A DNA stretch of 64,000 nt from Ensifer sp. LCM 4579 (GTDB lineage Bacteria; Pseudomonadota; Alphaproteobacteria; Rhizobiales; Rhizobiaceae). Under the pieces are notes generated by a model. That model saw nothing but the letters and a program-made list of their open reading frames with translations, made no database searches and had not been told where the DNA came from. The translations under genes and the position numbers were made by a program. Where the stretch lies: positions 1 to 64,000 of the forward strand of contig NZ_MDDV01000016.1 in assembly GCF_001854885.1 (NCBI RefSeq), in the 5' to 3' direction. Position 1 is the stretch's first letter. Each line of letters opens with the position of its first letter. Below are positions 1 to 9,740 of the stretch, in pieces.

Positions 1-646
1 GGGCAAGGCTCCGGCCTATCCAGAGCAACCCCCGATTTAGCTTACCGCGGGGGCGGGCCACCTTCATCCCGCGAACATACGGTCTAATCGCCGCTAGGTG
101 AAAGTTCAGTGGCAGCTCACGGGCCCTGAGGCCCACCCGGCCGACGTCCAGGACCGCGATGGCGCCGCCCCTTGCTGAAGGCCTCACGACGAACCCATCC
201 GTTCGTGACCTGCGCCTTCGCCGATAGTCCCTATACGCCACACGAAGATCGCCGGTCAGTATTCCGCGGCGCATGGGGACTGGAGTGCGCTTGTGGGTGA
301 GCACCTTTGCCAGTTGCCAGAAGTGCCGATCCTGGTGAACTTCTAAGGGGCCTCTGGCTGCGATAGGTGTCCACGGTCCGTAGGCGACCGATCAATCAGC
401 TGCCGGCCGTGAGCTCCACTACACGCTGGCGATGCCCGCCCATCTTGCGAGCCGCGATAGAGGGGTTGGACCTGCGCTTTGGCCATTCGTCACGCGGATC
501 AACGCTCGCTAGCGGATCAACGCTCGCTATCCGCAGCAATGCGTATGTGGCATTAATCCTTGCAAATGGTGCCGAGTGAGTCATTTTGCAATGGCCTTTG
601 GACATCAGATGGGGAATGTGTTTGCCGCGATGAAGTGGGTCAACGA
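1..646. other. Left margin without a recognisable gene
   Basis: No open frame here has a recognisable domain. The short frames at 367-605 on both strands overlap each other and look like chance. The only clear structure is an 18-bp perfect tandem repeat at 494-529. The stretch probably holds decayed sequence and the promoter region of the Lrp-type gene that starts at 647. Confidence 0.5.
494..529. repeat. 18-bp perfect tandem duplication
   Basis: The unit GCGGATCAACGCTCGCTA occurs twice head to tail, at 494-511 and 512-529. It lies 118 bp before the Lrp-type start codon. It could be a regulator site or simply replication slippage. Confidence 0.8.
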
Positions 647-1126
647 ATGAAGTTGGACAAGATTGACATAAAGATCCTTCAAGTGATTCAGAAAAATGGG
701 AGGATCACAAAGGCTAAGCTCTCAGAATTGGTTGGCCTGTCGGTAAGTCCGTGCTTTGAGCGACTGCGCCGCCTCGAAAAGGCCGGAATCGTTAAACGCT
801 ATCTGGCAGATATCGACATCGACCGACTTTTTAGATCCATCTTGATGGTTGTGGAATTTACTCTGAAGGACCACACGACAGCAAGTGTATTACAATTTGA
901 GAACGCAATATCAAAGTGTCGAGAAGCAGTCGAATGCTACGGCGTGAACGGCCAGATTGATTACGTGGTAAAATTCATATTCAGGGATATCGAGCATTAT
1001 CAAGATGTTATGAACACTCTAATCGATCTTAATGTTGGAATCGACAAAGTGACCACATTCATCGTGACAAAAAACGTAAAGCGGTTTAGCGAATATCCAA
1101 TCGACGACCTCTATTCAGCATCCTAA
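647..1126 (+). CDS. Lrp/AsnC family transcriptional regulator
   Basis: This is a 159-residue DNA-binding regulator with an N-terminal winged helix-turn-helix (about residues 1-60) and a C-terminal RAM/ligand-binding alpha-beta domain. The start MKLDKIDIKIL followed by LSELVGLSVSPCFERLRRLE is the usual Lrp pattern, and the length is normal. I chose the ATG at 647 because it opens directly on the conserved helix. The frame runs further upstream without family similarity, and no strong ribosome-binding site is visible. Family members sense amino acids and often control a neighbouring catabolic gene. The amidohydrolase that starts 178 bp downstream on the same strand is a plausible target, but that is inference. 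Confidence 0.88.
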   Translation: MKLDKIDIKILQVIQKNGRITKAKLSELVGLSVSPCFERLRRLEKAGIVKRYLADIDIDRLFRSILMVVEFTLKDHTTASVLQFENAISKCREAVECYGVNGQIDYVVKFIFRDIEHYQDVMNTLIDLNVGIDKVTTFIVTKNVKRFSEYPIDDLYSAS

Positions 1127-1304
1127 CTCTCCATCGAGACGCCGCTGGCGATTGAAGCGCTCCAACGAGCCACGGAAAATTTTTCGTTCAAGGTACCCAC
1201 ATTCGGCAAAAATGCCGATAAAACGATGGAACTAGGCGTGCAATCATCGCCCGATGTTTTCCTAGATTCCTGATAGGCAGACTTGTCAGGGAGCCGGGCG
1301 CGCC

Positions 1305-2480
1305 ATGAAAGATAACAGAATTTTGTCTTTGGTCGAGAGTGAGGCGGTAATTGAGCTGCGTCATGCGATGCACAGCCGACCGGAGCTATCCAATCAAGAG
1401 TTCGAAACGCAGCGAACGATAATGTCGATCTTGGAGCGTTTTGGGGTGTCCGGCGCACGCACTTTCCACGGCACCGGCGTTTTCGTGGACATTGTCGGCA
1501 AAGCACCGGGGAAGGGGCGGGCAATTGCGGTCCGCGGTGATATTGATGCTCTCCCCATCCAGGAGGATCGGCCCGACCTGCCGTTCCAGTCACAGGTTCC
1601 GGGACTTATGCATGCATGCGGCCACGATTTACACGGCTCAATCGCGCTCGGGACAGCCTTAGCTTTCCACAGGATGCGTGACAACTTTTCTGGCCGGGTG
1701 CGGGTATTTTTCCATCCAGCCGAGGAAGCAGAGCCTGTGGGTGGACGGTCTATCTTGGAGGAAAGCCTACTTGAAGGTATCGACCACGCGGTGGGGTTTC
1801 ATGTGCTTCCAGACCTTCCTATTGGAACATTCGCGGCCGGACCTGGAGCAGCTACGAAGTCGGCCGATCAATTCACTGTCACGATCAGTGGAACGACCGG
1901 CCATGGCGCCATGCCTTACAAAGGTGTCGACGCCATCGCGATCGCGGCAGCTTTCGTTAATGAAATCCAAAAGATTGTATCTCGCGAGATGTCGCCTGAA
2001 GACGGAACCGTTATCACCATCGGCACAATTCGAGGCGGTGAGGCAGCGAACATCATTTGCCCGTCAGTTGCAATGGAAGGTACAATCCGCACGAAGCGAC
2101 CCGAATGCCGGGAGCGGCTCTCCCAGCGGGTCCGCGACATAGCAGATGGCGTCGCCACCTTACATAGGGGGGCGGCTTCCTGCGTCATTAGGCAAGGCGA
2201 GCCGCCGGTCATCAATGACACCGACATGGCTGCGCGCTTTCAAAAGGTTGTGCATGAGAGCGTCGGCCCATGCAGCTTCCGCACTGGAGTCCCAGCGGAG
2301 GGGAGCGACGATTTCGGGTTCTATTCGCAAACAACTCCATCACTCATGTTCTGGTTTGGGAGTCGTGAACCCGGCAAGGAGTCCGGCCTCCACACACCTA
2401 CTTTTGCCGCATCTGATGGCGTGCTTGTTCCCACGACAGAATTGACGATTCGGTACTGCTTGGACCTTTTGAACCAGTGA
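1305..2480 (+). CDS. M20-family amidohydrolase / N-acyl-amino-acid hydrolase
   Basis: This 391-residue metal-dependent hydrolase belongs to the M20D group (hippurate hydrolase, IAA-amino acid hydrolase). Metal ligands are visible in order: the Cys-Gly-His-Asp site (HACGHDLHG), the paired glutamates in HPAEEAEPVGG, the His in GFHVLPD and a late His in GLHTPTF. The dimerisation domain lies between, near TTGHGAMPY. The family removes acyl groups from amino acids or amino-acid conjugates in the cytoplasm. In a plant symbiont an auxin-conjugate or N-acyl amino acid substrate is possible but cannot be read from the sequence. It follows the Lrp-type regulator and precedes a GlxA-type regulator fragment, so it may once have belonged to an amino-acid catabolic unit. 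Confidence 0.85.
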   Translation: MKDNRILSLVESEAVIELRHAMHSRPELSNQEFETQRTIMSILERFGVSGARTFHGTGVFVDIVGKAPGKGRAIAVRGDIDALPIQEDRPDLPFQSQVPGLMHACGHDLHGSIALGTALAFHRMRDNFSGRVRVFFHPAEEAEPVGGRSILEESLLEGIDHAVGFHVLPDLPIGTFAAGPGAATKSADQFTVTISGTTGHGAMPYKGVDAIAIAAAFVNEIQKIVSREMSPEDGTVITIGTIRGGEAANIICPSVAMEGTIRTKRPECRERLSQRVRDIADGVATLHRGAASCVIRQGEPPVINDTDMAARFQKVVHESVGPCSFRTGVPAEGSDDFGFYSQTTPSLMFWFGSREPGKESGLHTPTFAASDGVLVPTTELTIRYCLDLLNQ

Positions 2481-2564
2481 ATGTGGAAGAAATTTGCCGG
2501 TCGGCCATTCTCGGGAGCATTTTTCATACCCAAAAACATTGGCTGAAAGGCAGAGACAGCTGAT

Positions 2565-2760
2565 ATGAGCGATCGAAAATTAAAGGTCGGATTTATACTC
2601 GCTCAATCCTTTACACTGTCGGCATTTGCATTGTTTGTTGATCACTGTACACCTTTGCAAGTGACACCCTTGATAGATCTGGCAGGATATATGCTGATTG
2701 GGAAGTTCTAGCGAGCACTAAGTTTCGGACAGCAGATCCGCGCGTGAGTCGAACACCCAA
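2565..2760 (+). pseudogene. GlxA-like (DJ-1/AraC) regulator, N-terminal fragment
   Basis: The frame starting at 2565 reads KLKVGFILAQSFTLSAFALF, the opening beta-alpha unit of GlxA-type AraC regulators with a DJ-1/PfpI domain. It stops at 2711. The next conserved stretch, with YADWEVLAS, continues in another frame around 2690-2740, so the gene has a frameshift and lacks its ligand-domain core and AraC helix-turn-helix. It is a dead remnant. Confidence 0.65.
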
Positions 2761-3053
2761 GCTGACCCTCACGGCCACAATGCTGACGTTAGATGAGGTC
2801 CGCCCGAAATGCGCATTATGACGAGGTCTTCATCGACATAGCTAATGAAATTGATCGCCTACGCTTGCCTGCAACATTATCGCCTGCACTGGGCGTCGGG
2901 GAAAAAGGCAAGAAAGGCGTCCGGCTAAACCAGCACTGCCGGCCAAGGGCGCGATCACCAAGGCGCTTAAACCCTAGCAGTTCCGGAGCGGTGTTGGCAC
3001 TGCCGTATACGCTTCCGAACGCCACAAGCCACAGTGCTAACCAGGCCATCACT

Positions 3054-3473
3054 CTATTTAACGAACTTAATGGCATCAGGATATGCGGAGATATTCGTGT
3101 AGCGGTGTGTTATCTCCTCGTCCACCTTTATGTCCTTTATTGCTATAATGCTGGCCCAGGCACCGGAGTCTTCATCCGCCCAACGTATTTCAGCATTTGG
3201 GTCTGGAGAGTGATTCACTATGGATATAAAACCGAAAACAATGTAACCCGTCATGCAATCCAATTTCAGATTCCGATCATGGCGCACAAAGTAGTACTCA
3301 AATAGTGCTGTACGATCTATTAGATTTGCTTGCACCTCGTCAAATCCCCATGTTGGGGCGCGCTCAATTACATCACCAATCTTGAATGGAATATTCGCAA
3401 ATACGCCGCGGCCTTTTCGAGGAACATTTCTTACATACACAACGCTGCTGCGATCAAAAACTTTGTCGACCAT
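3054..3473 (-). CDS. Small SET-domain protein
   Basis: This is a 139-residue protein carrying the SET-domain signature. GRGVFA near the N-terminus is the usual first strand with the cofactor-binding Gly-x-Gly. NHSPDPNAE matches the NHSC-N motif, and EEITHRYTN matches the ELT-x-DY segment, with His-Arg-Tyr in place of Asp-Tyr. SET domains are S-adenosylmethionine-dependent lysine methyltransferases, and their bacterial targets are mostly unknown. I took the ATG at 3473, preceded by AAGAAGG; a TTG at 3500 is an alternative. There is no operon partner, since both sides are decayed sequence. The post-SET cysteines are missing, which is common in short bacterial versions. Confidence 0.72.
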   Translation of the reverse strand: MVDKVFDRSSVVYVRNVPRKGRGVFANIPFKIGDVIERAPTWGFDEVQANLIDRTALFEYYFVRHDRNLKLDCMTGYIVFGFISIVNHSPDPNAEIRWADEDSGAWASIIAIKDIKVDEEITHRYTNISAYPDAIKFVK

Positions 3474-3499
3474 GGAGTATGCCTTCTTGGTACTGAGCA

Positions 3500-3798
3500 A
3501 GTCCTAAATTTTGGCCGCACTAACGGGGTCGTCGTTGAGCTTACGGCTCACAAGTATGTTGACCTTCAAAGAAGTGGGCGCCGATCTCCACTCGGCTCGT
3601 AGGCTCGCTGTCTCGCCGCGAACCTTCCTTGGCAGAACTACCATCGAAGCTTCGGCCACATTCAGGGTCCAACCACTTGCGTCTCGAGAGCGAACATAGC
3701 TAATCTTTGAACTCGCAATACCTATTAATGCGCGGGGGTGACCTTGAACGGTGGAAGTGTATACTAGCGCCGCTGCTTTCTGACTCGTGCCTCCCCAG
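3500..3798. other. Gap without a recognisable gene
   Basis: Short frames on the plus strand show no family similarity. The stretch separates the SET-domain gene from a degenerate IS91-type left end. Confidence 0.4.
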
Positions 3799-3993
3799 AT
3801 TAAACTAAACCTGCTGACGCAGAAGAGGTGGGTGTTTGGACGCGGTCTGCCCGCAATCTTGAGTGTTGAGAACCCACCCTGCAGGAGATCGAACCGTTAT
3901 CGGCGCCCGTCAGCGGTGAGCCCACTGCGCGGCGTATGATGGAGAACATCATGATCGGCCATGCAACGATACTGCATGCGTTGATGGCCTAGC
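3799..3993 (+). mobile_element. Degenerate left end of an IS91-type element
   Basis: From ATTAAACTAAACCTGCTGAC onward this stretch aligns by eye with the left end of the intact IS91-type element at 13451. It keeps the sequence before the recombinase start, the GAGAACC...AGGAGATCGA block and the first recombinase codons (GCGGTGAGCCC, CGGCGTATGAT). Several indels are present, and the similarity stops near 3990. It is an old truncated copy. Confidence 0.7.
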
Positions 3994-4018
3994 AAGCCGC
4001 TTTTGTACCGAAGCTAGC

Positions 4019-4262
4019 CTGAGTTTTTAAGATAGTTGGCGCATTCGGCCGGGGAGAAGGCGTCCATCAATTCACTAGCCCTTGCGCGGCGATATTGCCT
4101 CCAGATCTGCGGGGTTGCTTTCCTGATGAGATGCTTGAGCTTGGCGAAGATGTGCCCGATGGGACGCTGTAGCGCGGCAGCAAGAAGAGGTTTGCCCCTG
4201 AGTCACTGACGGCGCAGGCCGCGGTTTGTCCCTTATGGCTGTGGGATTGTGGAGGATCACGA
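4019..4262 (-). pseudogene. IS630-type transposase, C-terminal remnant (copy A)
   Basis: Read on the minus strand in more than one frame, this gives DIVILHNP, then FAKLKHLIRKA, then a tail with AECANYLKNSG. Those are the DxxN block and the C-terminal tail of IS630-type DDE transposases. Frameshifts break it. It is distinct from the IS630 copy at 4281-5240. Confidence 0.6.
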
Positions 4263-4280
4263 TATCGCCCCTGGCGAGCG

Positions 4281-5240
4281 TTAGAGCGGGGTGCTTTTAG
4301 GTCCGTTCATATCCGGCTTCGTTGAAGTAGTTTGCGCATTCTTGCGGAGCGACGGCATGGAGCATGTTGCGCAGTTCGTCGTAGATGGCCTCCCTTGACC
4401 TGGCCTGCGCCTGGCGCAGCCAGTGTTTGATCTTGGCAAACAGCTTTTCGATCGGATTGAGATCAGGGGACTATTTCGGCAGGAAGAGCAAGCGGGCGCC
4501 GGCCTTGCGGATGGCGGCGCGGATCGCCGTGGACTGTGCGAGCCGAGATTGTCCACGATGACGACGTCGCCGGCTTTCAGCTCCGGCACCAGCACCTTCT
4601 CGACATAGATGCGGAAGCGTTCGTCATTGATCGGACCATCGAGAATGAAGGGGGCGCTGACACGATCGACCCGGAGTGCGGCGGGAAAGGGCATGGTTTT
4701 CCAATGACCGAAGGGCGGGTGGCCCAGCAGCCGTTCGCGGTGCGGCGCCCAGCCCCTGAGCGGCGTCATTTTCGTCTTCGTCCAGGTTTCATCGATGACG
4801 ACGGGGCGGGACGAGTCGATCCGGTGGCGATGCTTCAGCCATCGTGCCGGTGGCGGGCGACGTCGGGGCGCTCCCTTTCGTTGGCGACCAACTTTCTTTA
4901 TAACTCAGCCCTTCCTCATGTACGAAGGTCGGAGCGGTAGGGGACTTTCACGCCACGCTCGCCCAGTTTGGCGACAAGCCCGCGCAGGGTAAAGGCGCGC
5001 TCGCGGCAACGAGAAAGCAGCCATTCCCGGTGCGGACCGGACAGCGTTCGCGGGTTGTGCCCACCCATCTGGCCGGGTGCGACACTGCCCGTCTCGCGAA
5101 AGCGCCGCACCCAGTCGATCGCCGTGCTGATGCCAATGCCGAAGCGCCTCGCGGCGGCTCGGCACGACAGCCCTCACGCAGCACCGCGCCAACGACACGT
5201 TCGCGAAGATCATCAGAAGCGGTTTCGCCATCCAGCCCGA
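4281..5240 (-). pseudogene. IS630-family transposase, multiply frameshifted (copy B)
   Basis: The minus strand carries a nearly full-length IS630-type transposase spread over several frames. The N-terminal helix-turn-helix shows as DDLRERVVGAVLREG and then RRFRETGSVAPGQMGGH. The DDE core shows as GWAPHRERLLGHPPFGHWKT and VIVDNLGSHSPRR, and the tail ends near 4300. At least three frame changes (about 5180, 4916 and 4500) make it inactive. Another fragment of the same type lies at 40510-40675. Confidence 0.8.
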
Positions 5241-5274
5241 CCTCCTGCATCGGCCTGAATGGTGAATCTGATTT

Positions 5275-5560
5275 GCGCCCGAAAGGGAAACTGGAGGGTT
5301 CTGTGAGGAGGCGCGGGGATGCGCTAGCGACCGGGCGCGGTGCGCGACCTCATTGAAGCCGGATTGAACTTGCCCGCTGACGCTGGCACGGCGCTATGGA
5401 AGTGCTGCGGCGTTTGATCTTGGCGCGCCGCTGCGGCAAGGGCGATACCGGGGTGTGGCGGCGTCCGGCGCTGACGCGGCGGGGAAGACCGGGGCCTTGA
5501 CTGCGCTGTTGGTGGCCCCGGATTCCGCCCGGGGTGGCTCAGTGGGCACAGGTCCGCCTC
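5275..5560 (-). mobile_element. Degenerate right end of an IS91-type element (inverted)
   Basis: The reverse complement of this stretch matches the right end of the intact IS91-type element. The matching parts are the sequence near 15800-15874, including the subterminal inverted repeat (ATTGAACTTGCCCGCTGACG), and the following 72 bp ending in CTCACAGAACCCTCC. It is a second truncated copy, in the opposite orientation to the left-end remnant at 3799. Confidence 0.65.
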
Positions 5561-5898
5561 ACCTCCGCCTGATACAGGCGGCTGAGCATCAGACGGCGTG
5601 ACAAACCACTTCGACGGGAAAACGGTTAGGCCACGGTCGTGGCATCGCCAATCATGACCGCCTCCTTTTCCAAATCACAATGCAGATCCGCTAAGCCTGT
5701 AACGTGCGGAGAACTCGTCATGGGTTCTGATCATTGAGGGCTAGGATCGGCTTCCCTCAAGGACAGGCTAGTTTGTTTCAGTGTTTCGTCCAAAGACTCC
5801 TCAAATATGTCGATCCCTTGACCTAGTGTTTCAAAAGTGCGGGCAGAAATTTTATGACCTGGTCAACGGGTCCGCATCGTTCGATGAGTAGCCCATTT
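5561..5898. other. Gap without a recognisable gene
   Basis: I see no reading frame with family similarity and no clear regulatory structure. Confidence 0.4.
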
Positions 5899-6399
5899 TC
5901 AAATGTCGTGCGTGCCGTAGCCTCTGCGATCTCGGCCCTTTGGCAATCGAATCCCACCGCCATGCCGCGCCCCCGAAAAGCAAAACTGTTTCCATGCTTT
6001 CCCGAAGTATGATGGAGTTGAAGGTCTCATAAATTCAAGTTTTGCTGGCGTGGCCATGTCGAGCCCGCGGACCACAGCATCCGACGGGAGATACTCCGTA
6101 ATAGCCGCTTTGATCTCATGGTTGTGGCCGTAATTTAGGGCTCCAGCACCAGAGAGGAAATCAATGACTTTTCCTCCTTCCTTGGTCAACATGATCGAGC
6201 GCGCGCTCGACTGAAAAGCGTTGGACAGGAACGTGAGTATAACCGGACGTTTGGTTCCAGCGCTTCGAGAGCGTGCATAGTACCTGACCCGCCAAGAGGT
6301 TCGCCCATGGCCCCTCTCCTTTCTAGGTAACTGCTCAACAGAGGAAGGGCGCTTCTTCGAGGTTATGCGAAGTGGACACAGACGATAGGTGCCGCGCAT
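5899..6399 (-). pseudogene. Diaminobutyrate aminotransferase (class III), N-terminal fragment
   Basis: On the minus strand, from about 6200, the translation matches the N-terminal part of 2,4-diaminobutyrate:2-oxoglutarate aminotransferases (EctB/RhbA type): IDFLSGAGALNYGHNH, then a block with VRGLDMATPAKLEF. The following segment, which should read as the Pro-Thr-Gly-Thr-Asn-Ala-Val-Glu cofactor loop, is altered to SGARHGGGIR, and the frame ends long before the active-site lysine. In rhizobia such enzymes feed siderophore or ectoine synthesis, but this copy is dead. Confidence 0.72.
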
Positions 6400-6560
6400 C
6401 TCAGCGGGCCTTAGCTGCCGACTTGTACTTCCCAGAACGGCTCCACCGACCTACTAGGCGGCGTGAAAGAAGGGACCTACTAACATTAGTAGTTCCCTGC
6501 GATTTATAAGGCATGACTAGGTGCCCAAGTGAGCCCGCCACTCGGCAGCCACTGCTGCTG

Positions 6561-7406
6561 TCAGGAATCGATAATTCCGCACTTCAGTGCATTTACAACC
6601 GCAACTGTTCTGCTATTGCACCCTAGCTTATGCATGACATTCTTTATATGAAAATTGACAGTATTTTCTGAGATACCGAGAATCCTCCCTATATCCCACG
6701 ACGATTTACCCCTTGAAACCCAGAGAATACACTCCTTCTCTCTGAGAGAAAGGCCACATTGTTGTTGGATGCCGCTGCGACCATCCGGGGCATTGACTTT
6801 TATATGAAAGTGCAATGCAGACAACTGCAAATATGTAATAATGTCGCTTGGAATTTCTTCGTTTGCTTTTTTAGCGAAACTCGCTATTGCAAAGTTATCG
6901 TCGGGCCCGGGTAATGGAATCGTAATTCCAGACCTCAGACCGAACATCGAGGCCTCCTCTAAAATGCGCCGTTCATTCTCGGTCGTGTTTGCATCAGCGT
7001 ACACATCCGCCCATCGGAGTGGGTTTAATCTATGTCGGACTTTTCTGATGACGGGATCTGTTTTGTCATAACCCATATCCCAATAGCGCTTCTGCCATTC
7101 GTTTGGGTAGTTCAGCATTGTAATCGGAGGGCTGTAGAGCAGGTCTGACTTGTTTGGACGGTGCACAAGAGGGCGATAAGCGGTCCAGGGGCAGTCGAGT
7201 TCCTGCGCGAATGCAGCCAAGAGATCGAACAATTTCTGAGGTTGAACGACATCCTCAGCCTGGTCGAGGTAATTGCCCAACTGAACCGCGGGCGGTTGCC
7301 TAGTAGTATTTGGGACCCGCGCAACGGGGCAGCGAGAGGACTCTTCAGATATTTGGGATTCCGGCCCCTCGACCAGTTCACTCGGAGCTAGCGGTAAGCG
7401 ATGCAT
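6561..7406 (-). CDS. LuxR-family regulator with autoinducer-binding domain
   Basis: This 281-residue protein has an N-terminal autoinducer-binding domain (about residues 50-200) and a C-terminal LuxR-type helix-turn-helix. The binding domain shows the expected Trp/Tyr/Asp pattern in WTAYRP, in YPNEWQKRYWDMGYDKTDP and in PLRWAD. The DNA-binding part contains LSLREKECILWVSRGKSS and then a block with ILGISENTVNFH, the GerE signature. I chose the ATG at 7406 because GGGAGGTGG lies just ahead of it. Longer frames upstream have no such site. No luxI-type synthase is in the window, so it may respond to a signal made elsewhere or act as a solo receptor. Confidence 0.88.
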   Translation of the reverse strand: MHRLPLAPSELVEGPESQISEESSRCPVARVPNTTRQPPAVQLGNYLDQAEDVVQPQKLFDLLAAFAQELDCPWTAYRPLVHRPNKSDLLYSPPITMLNYPNEWQKRYWDMGYDKTDPVIRKVRHRLNPLRWADVYADANTTENERRILEEASMFGLRSGITIPLPGPDDNFAIASFAKKANEEIPSDIITYLQLSALHFHIKVNAPDGRSGIQQQCGLSLREKECILWVSRGKSSWDIGRILGISENTVNFHIKNVMHKLGCNSRTVAVVNALKCGIIDS

Positions 7407-7950
7407 GGCCACCTCCCTCGTGGGCAGTCGTCGCATGTTTCGGCTGACGCGCACGAAACTGCCACTGGATGAGGCGACGGTCGGCGCGTCATTCCACAGC
7501 AGTTCTTGCCGCCCCACCGAAGTTGTTCAAGACTCATGCCAATCGCGCAGGATGCAGGCAGCATAGATCTGTCTGTGAAATCAACGGAATAAGGAAGCTC
7601 AGTTGGATCTCGGATCAAACACGCCGTCGCACAAACGACAATACAGACAACGATGGTATCTACGCACCTGCCTTATAACTGGGCGTTTTCCAGCTTTAAC
7701 AGGACGGGAGCTTCCGCCTCTGCCGCTGGCTCAAGGCGGGGCAGTGGAACCGCGCCCGACAACGCCTCGCCGGGACATCAGCGCCACACTAGTGAGGCTC
7801 GCAGTAAATAGATATTCTCCACCGAGCGAGCCCGCATCAAACTCGCCAAACGGGACCAGGTCGCTGGCGCGCAAAACTGCCCAACTGAAGAGTCTGTTAT
7901 TCCATGCCTCATAAGCGGAAGAAAATGAGGAAATTGCAGCTTCCCCGTCG
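7407..7950. other. Gap between the LuxR-type gene and the kinase pseudogene
   Basis: This contains the promoter region of the LuxR-type regulator. Nothing else is recognisable on either strand. Confidence 0.4.
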
Positions 7951-8952
7951 CTACAGAAGCCCCGCCTGCTCAGCCTCGCGGTGGAGGTTTTGCCGGGGGC
8001 GCGGACCGATCTGTTGAATTACCAGCCCTGCGGCCAACGATCCCAAATCGCCGCAATCCCTGAGGCTGCGTCCGCGCGTATATCCGTACAGGAAGCCGGC
8101 GGCATAGAAGTCGCCGGCGCCCGTCGTGTCGGCCAGTTCCTTAATGTCCGTCGGCTCAATTACTTCAGTTTCGTCGCCCCAAACGATCACTGATCCGCTT
8201 TCGGAGCGTGTGACAACGCCAATGTTGCAGTCCTTCCGGATAGCGTCGAGCGCTTCCTAGGAAGCGGTCTGGTAGAGTGATTTGATTTCGTGGCTGTTTG
8301 CAAAGACGAGGTCGACGGTGCCGGATCGTAGCAGTTGAAGGAGGTCGTCACGATGTCGGTCGACGCAGAACGAATCCGAAAGCGTCATCGATACCTCCCG
8401 CCCGGCGGCGTGCGCCAGCATAGCAGTTTGCTGGATCGCCTCCTTCCCGCGCGTTGCATCCAACAGATAGCCCTCGAAGTGTGTGACCTTGGCGTGGGAG
8501 GCCTTATCGGCCTCGACATCCTCCGGCCCGAGCTCGACGCACGCACCCAGATAGGTGTTCATCGAGCGCTCGCCGTCAGGTGTGACGAAGATAATCGATC
8601 GGGCCGTCTGTGGCTCACTCTTGAGCGGCTTGGTGTCGTAGGCAACGCCCTGAGCACGCATGTCATGCGTGTAGACTTCGCCGAGGTGATCGCTGGACAC
8701 CTTGCCGACGAAAGCGGCACGTCCGCCGAAGCTCGCCACGCCAGCCGCCGTGTTGCCGGCGCTTCCGCCCGAGGCTTCGATTGCTGGGCCCATGCGGTTG
8801 TAGAGCAAGTCGGCGCGCCTGCCGTCGATCAGGTCCATCGCGCCCTTGATAATGCCGTTAGTCTCGAGGAATGCCTCGTCGCACTGGGCGATGATGTCCA
8901 CAATGGCGTTGCCGATGCAAAGCACGTCATATTCGGGCATCAATCTCTCCAC
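7951..8952 (-). pseudogene. Adenosine kinase / PfkB-family kinase, interrupted by one amber codon
   Basis: The minus strand encodes a nearly complete ribokinase-fold adenosine kinase. The N-terminal part has VLCIGNAIVDIIAQCDEAFL, the substrate-binding GGSAGNTAAGVASFGG and later FEGYLLDA. The C-terminal part has the PfkB signature DTTGAGDFYAAGFLYGYTRG with the catalytic Asp. Between them an in-frame TAG at 8257-8259 interrupts the reading frame after YQTAS, and the frame resumes immediately with EALDAIRKD. Apart from this codon the gene looks intact, so the loss may be recent, or a suppressor or readthrough may matter. Confidence 0.82.
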
Positions 8953-9740
8953 TAAAATCCGTCATCCATTGCACCTCCTAATCAGCAAGAGCTGTGCCAA
9001 CTCGAGTGGCCCATTTGCTTCCCTATTTTGGCCTCGGGTCGCTGATTGCTTGCAAGGCATTATTGACACGCTTCCGACAGTGACCTGTCGGGAAAGGTGT
9101 TGTGCCTGAATTCAGTTGCCGCCGCCTTCATCCTGTTGCACACTCCGACAGACGAAGGGAAGCTGTTCAGTGGCGGCGATGCTTGAGCGCGTATGGGCTG
9201 AAGCCCAGATCGTCCACATTCAAGAACGTCGAGGAGCGATTGGCATTCCGGAGAACGACAGTCCCGTCCTCCTCGTGCGGCACGACCGTTTCCTGTACTC
9301 CGTCCAGGCGTGCGCCGGTCGGCGCTGTTGCGTGGATTGGAGCTGTCCCTGATTTTCGCGCTGAGTACATATAGTCCGGGCTGAACTCGACGTCCGCCGA
9401 AATCTCGTCGACGTGTCTCTTGATCCATCCTAGCTGCTTTCTCACACTGCTTCAAAACGCAAGGAAAGCCGCCGTCAGCGCCGACAACAAGAAGGGTGAT
9501 GGTGTTGTCTAATCGCAGCCGTGGGGTCAAGTATCTTGATATGAGACGCGTGTGCCGGGTTACAGGGTTGTTTTCGCGGTCGGCAGAGGCCGCCGCATCA
9601 TTGGCTTCGTTGGAAGAGCCTTCAATGTGGACGACGCACTCGGCTGGGTCAGCGGTGCAATCCCATCAACGGAATGGCTCAGCCTACGTCCCGGCAGGGA
9701 CGTCTCGGGCGCTCAGTTACTGAACGCTATCCACCAGCTT
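8953..9740. other. Gap with an unplaced minus-strand frame
   Basis: Two overlapping minus-strand frames (9060-9530 and 9167-9445) have composition like coding sequence. The second contains LGWIKRHVDEISADVEFSPDY and may be a piece of a real gene. I do not recognise a family. The stretch next to 9741 probably includes the end of the IS110 copy. Confidence 0.35.
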
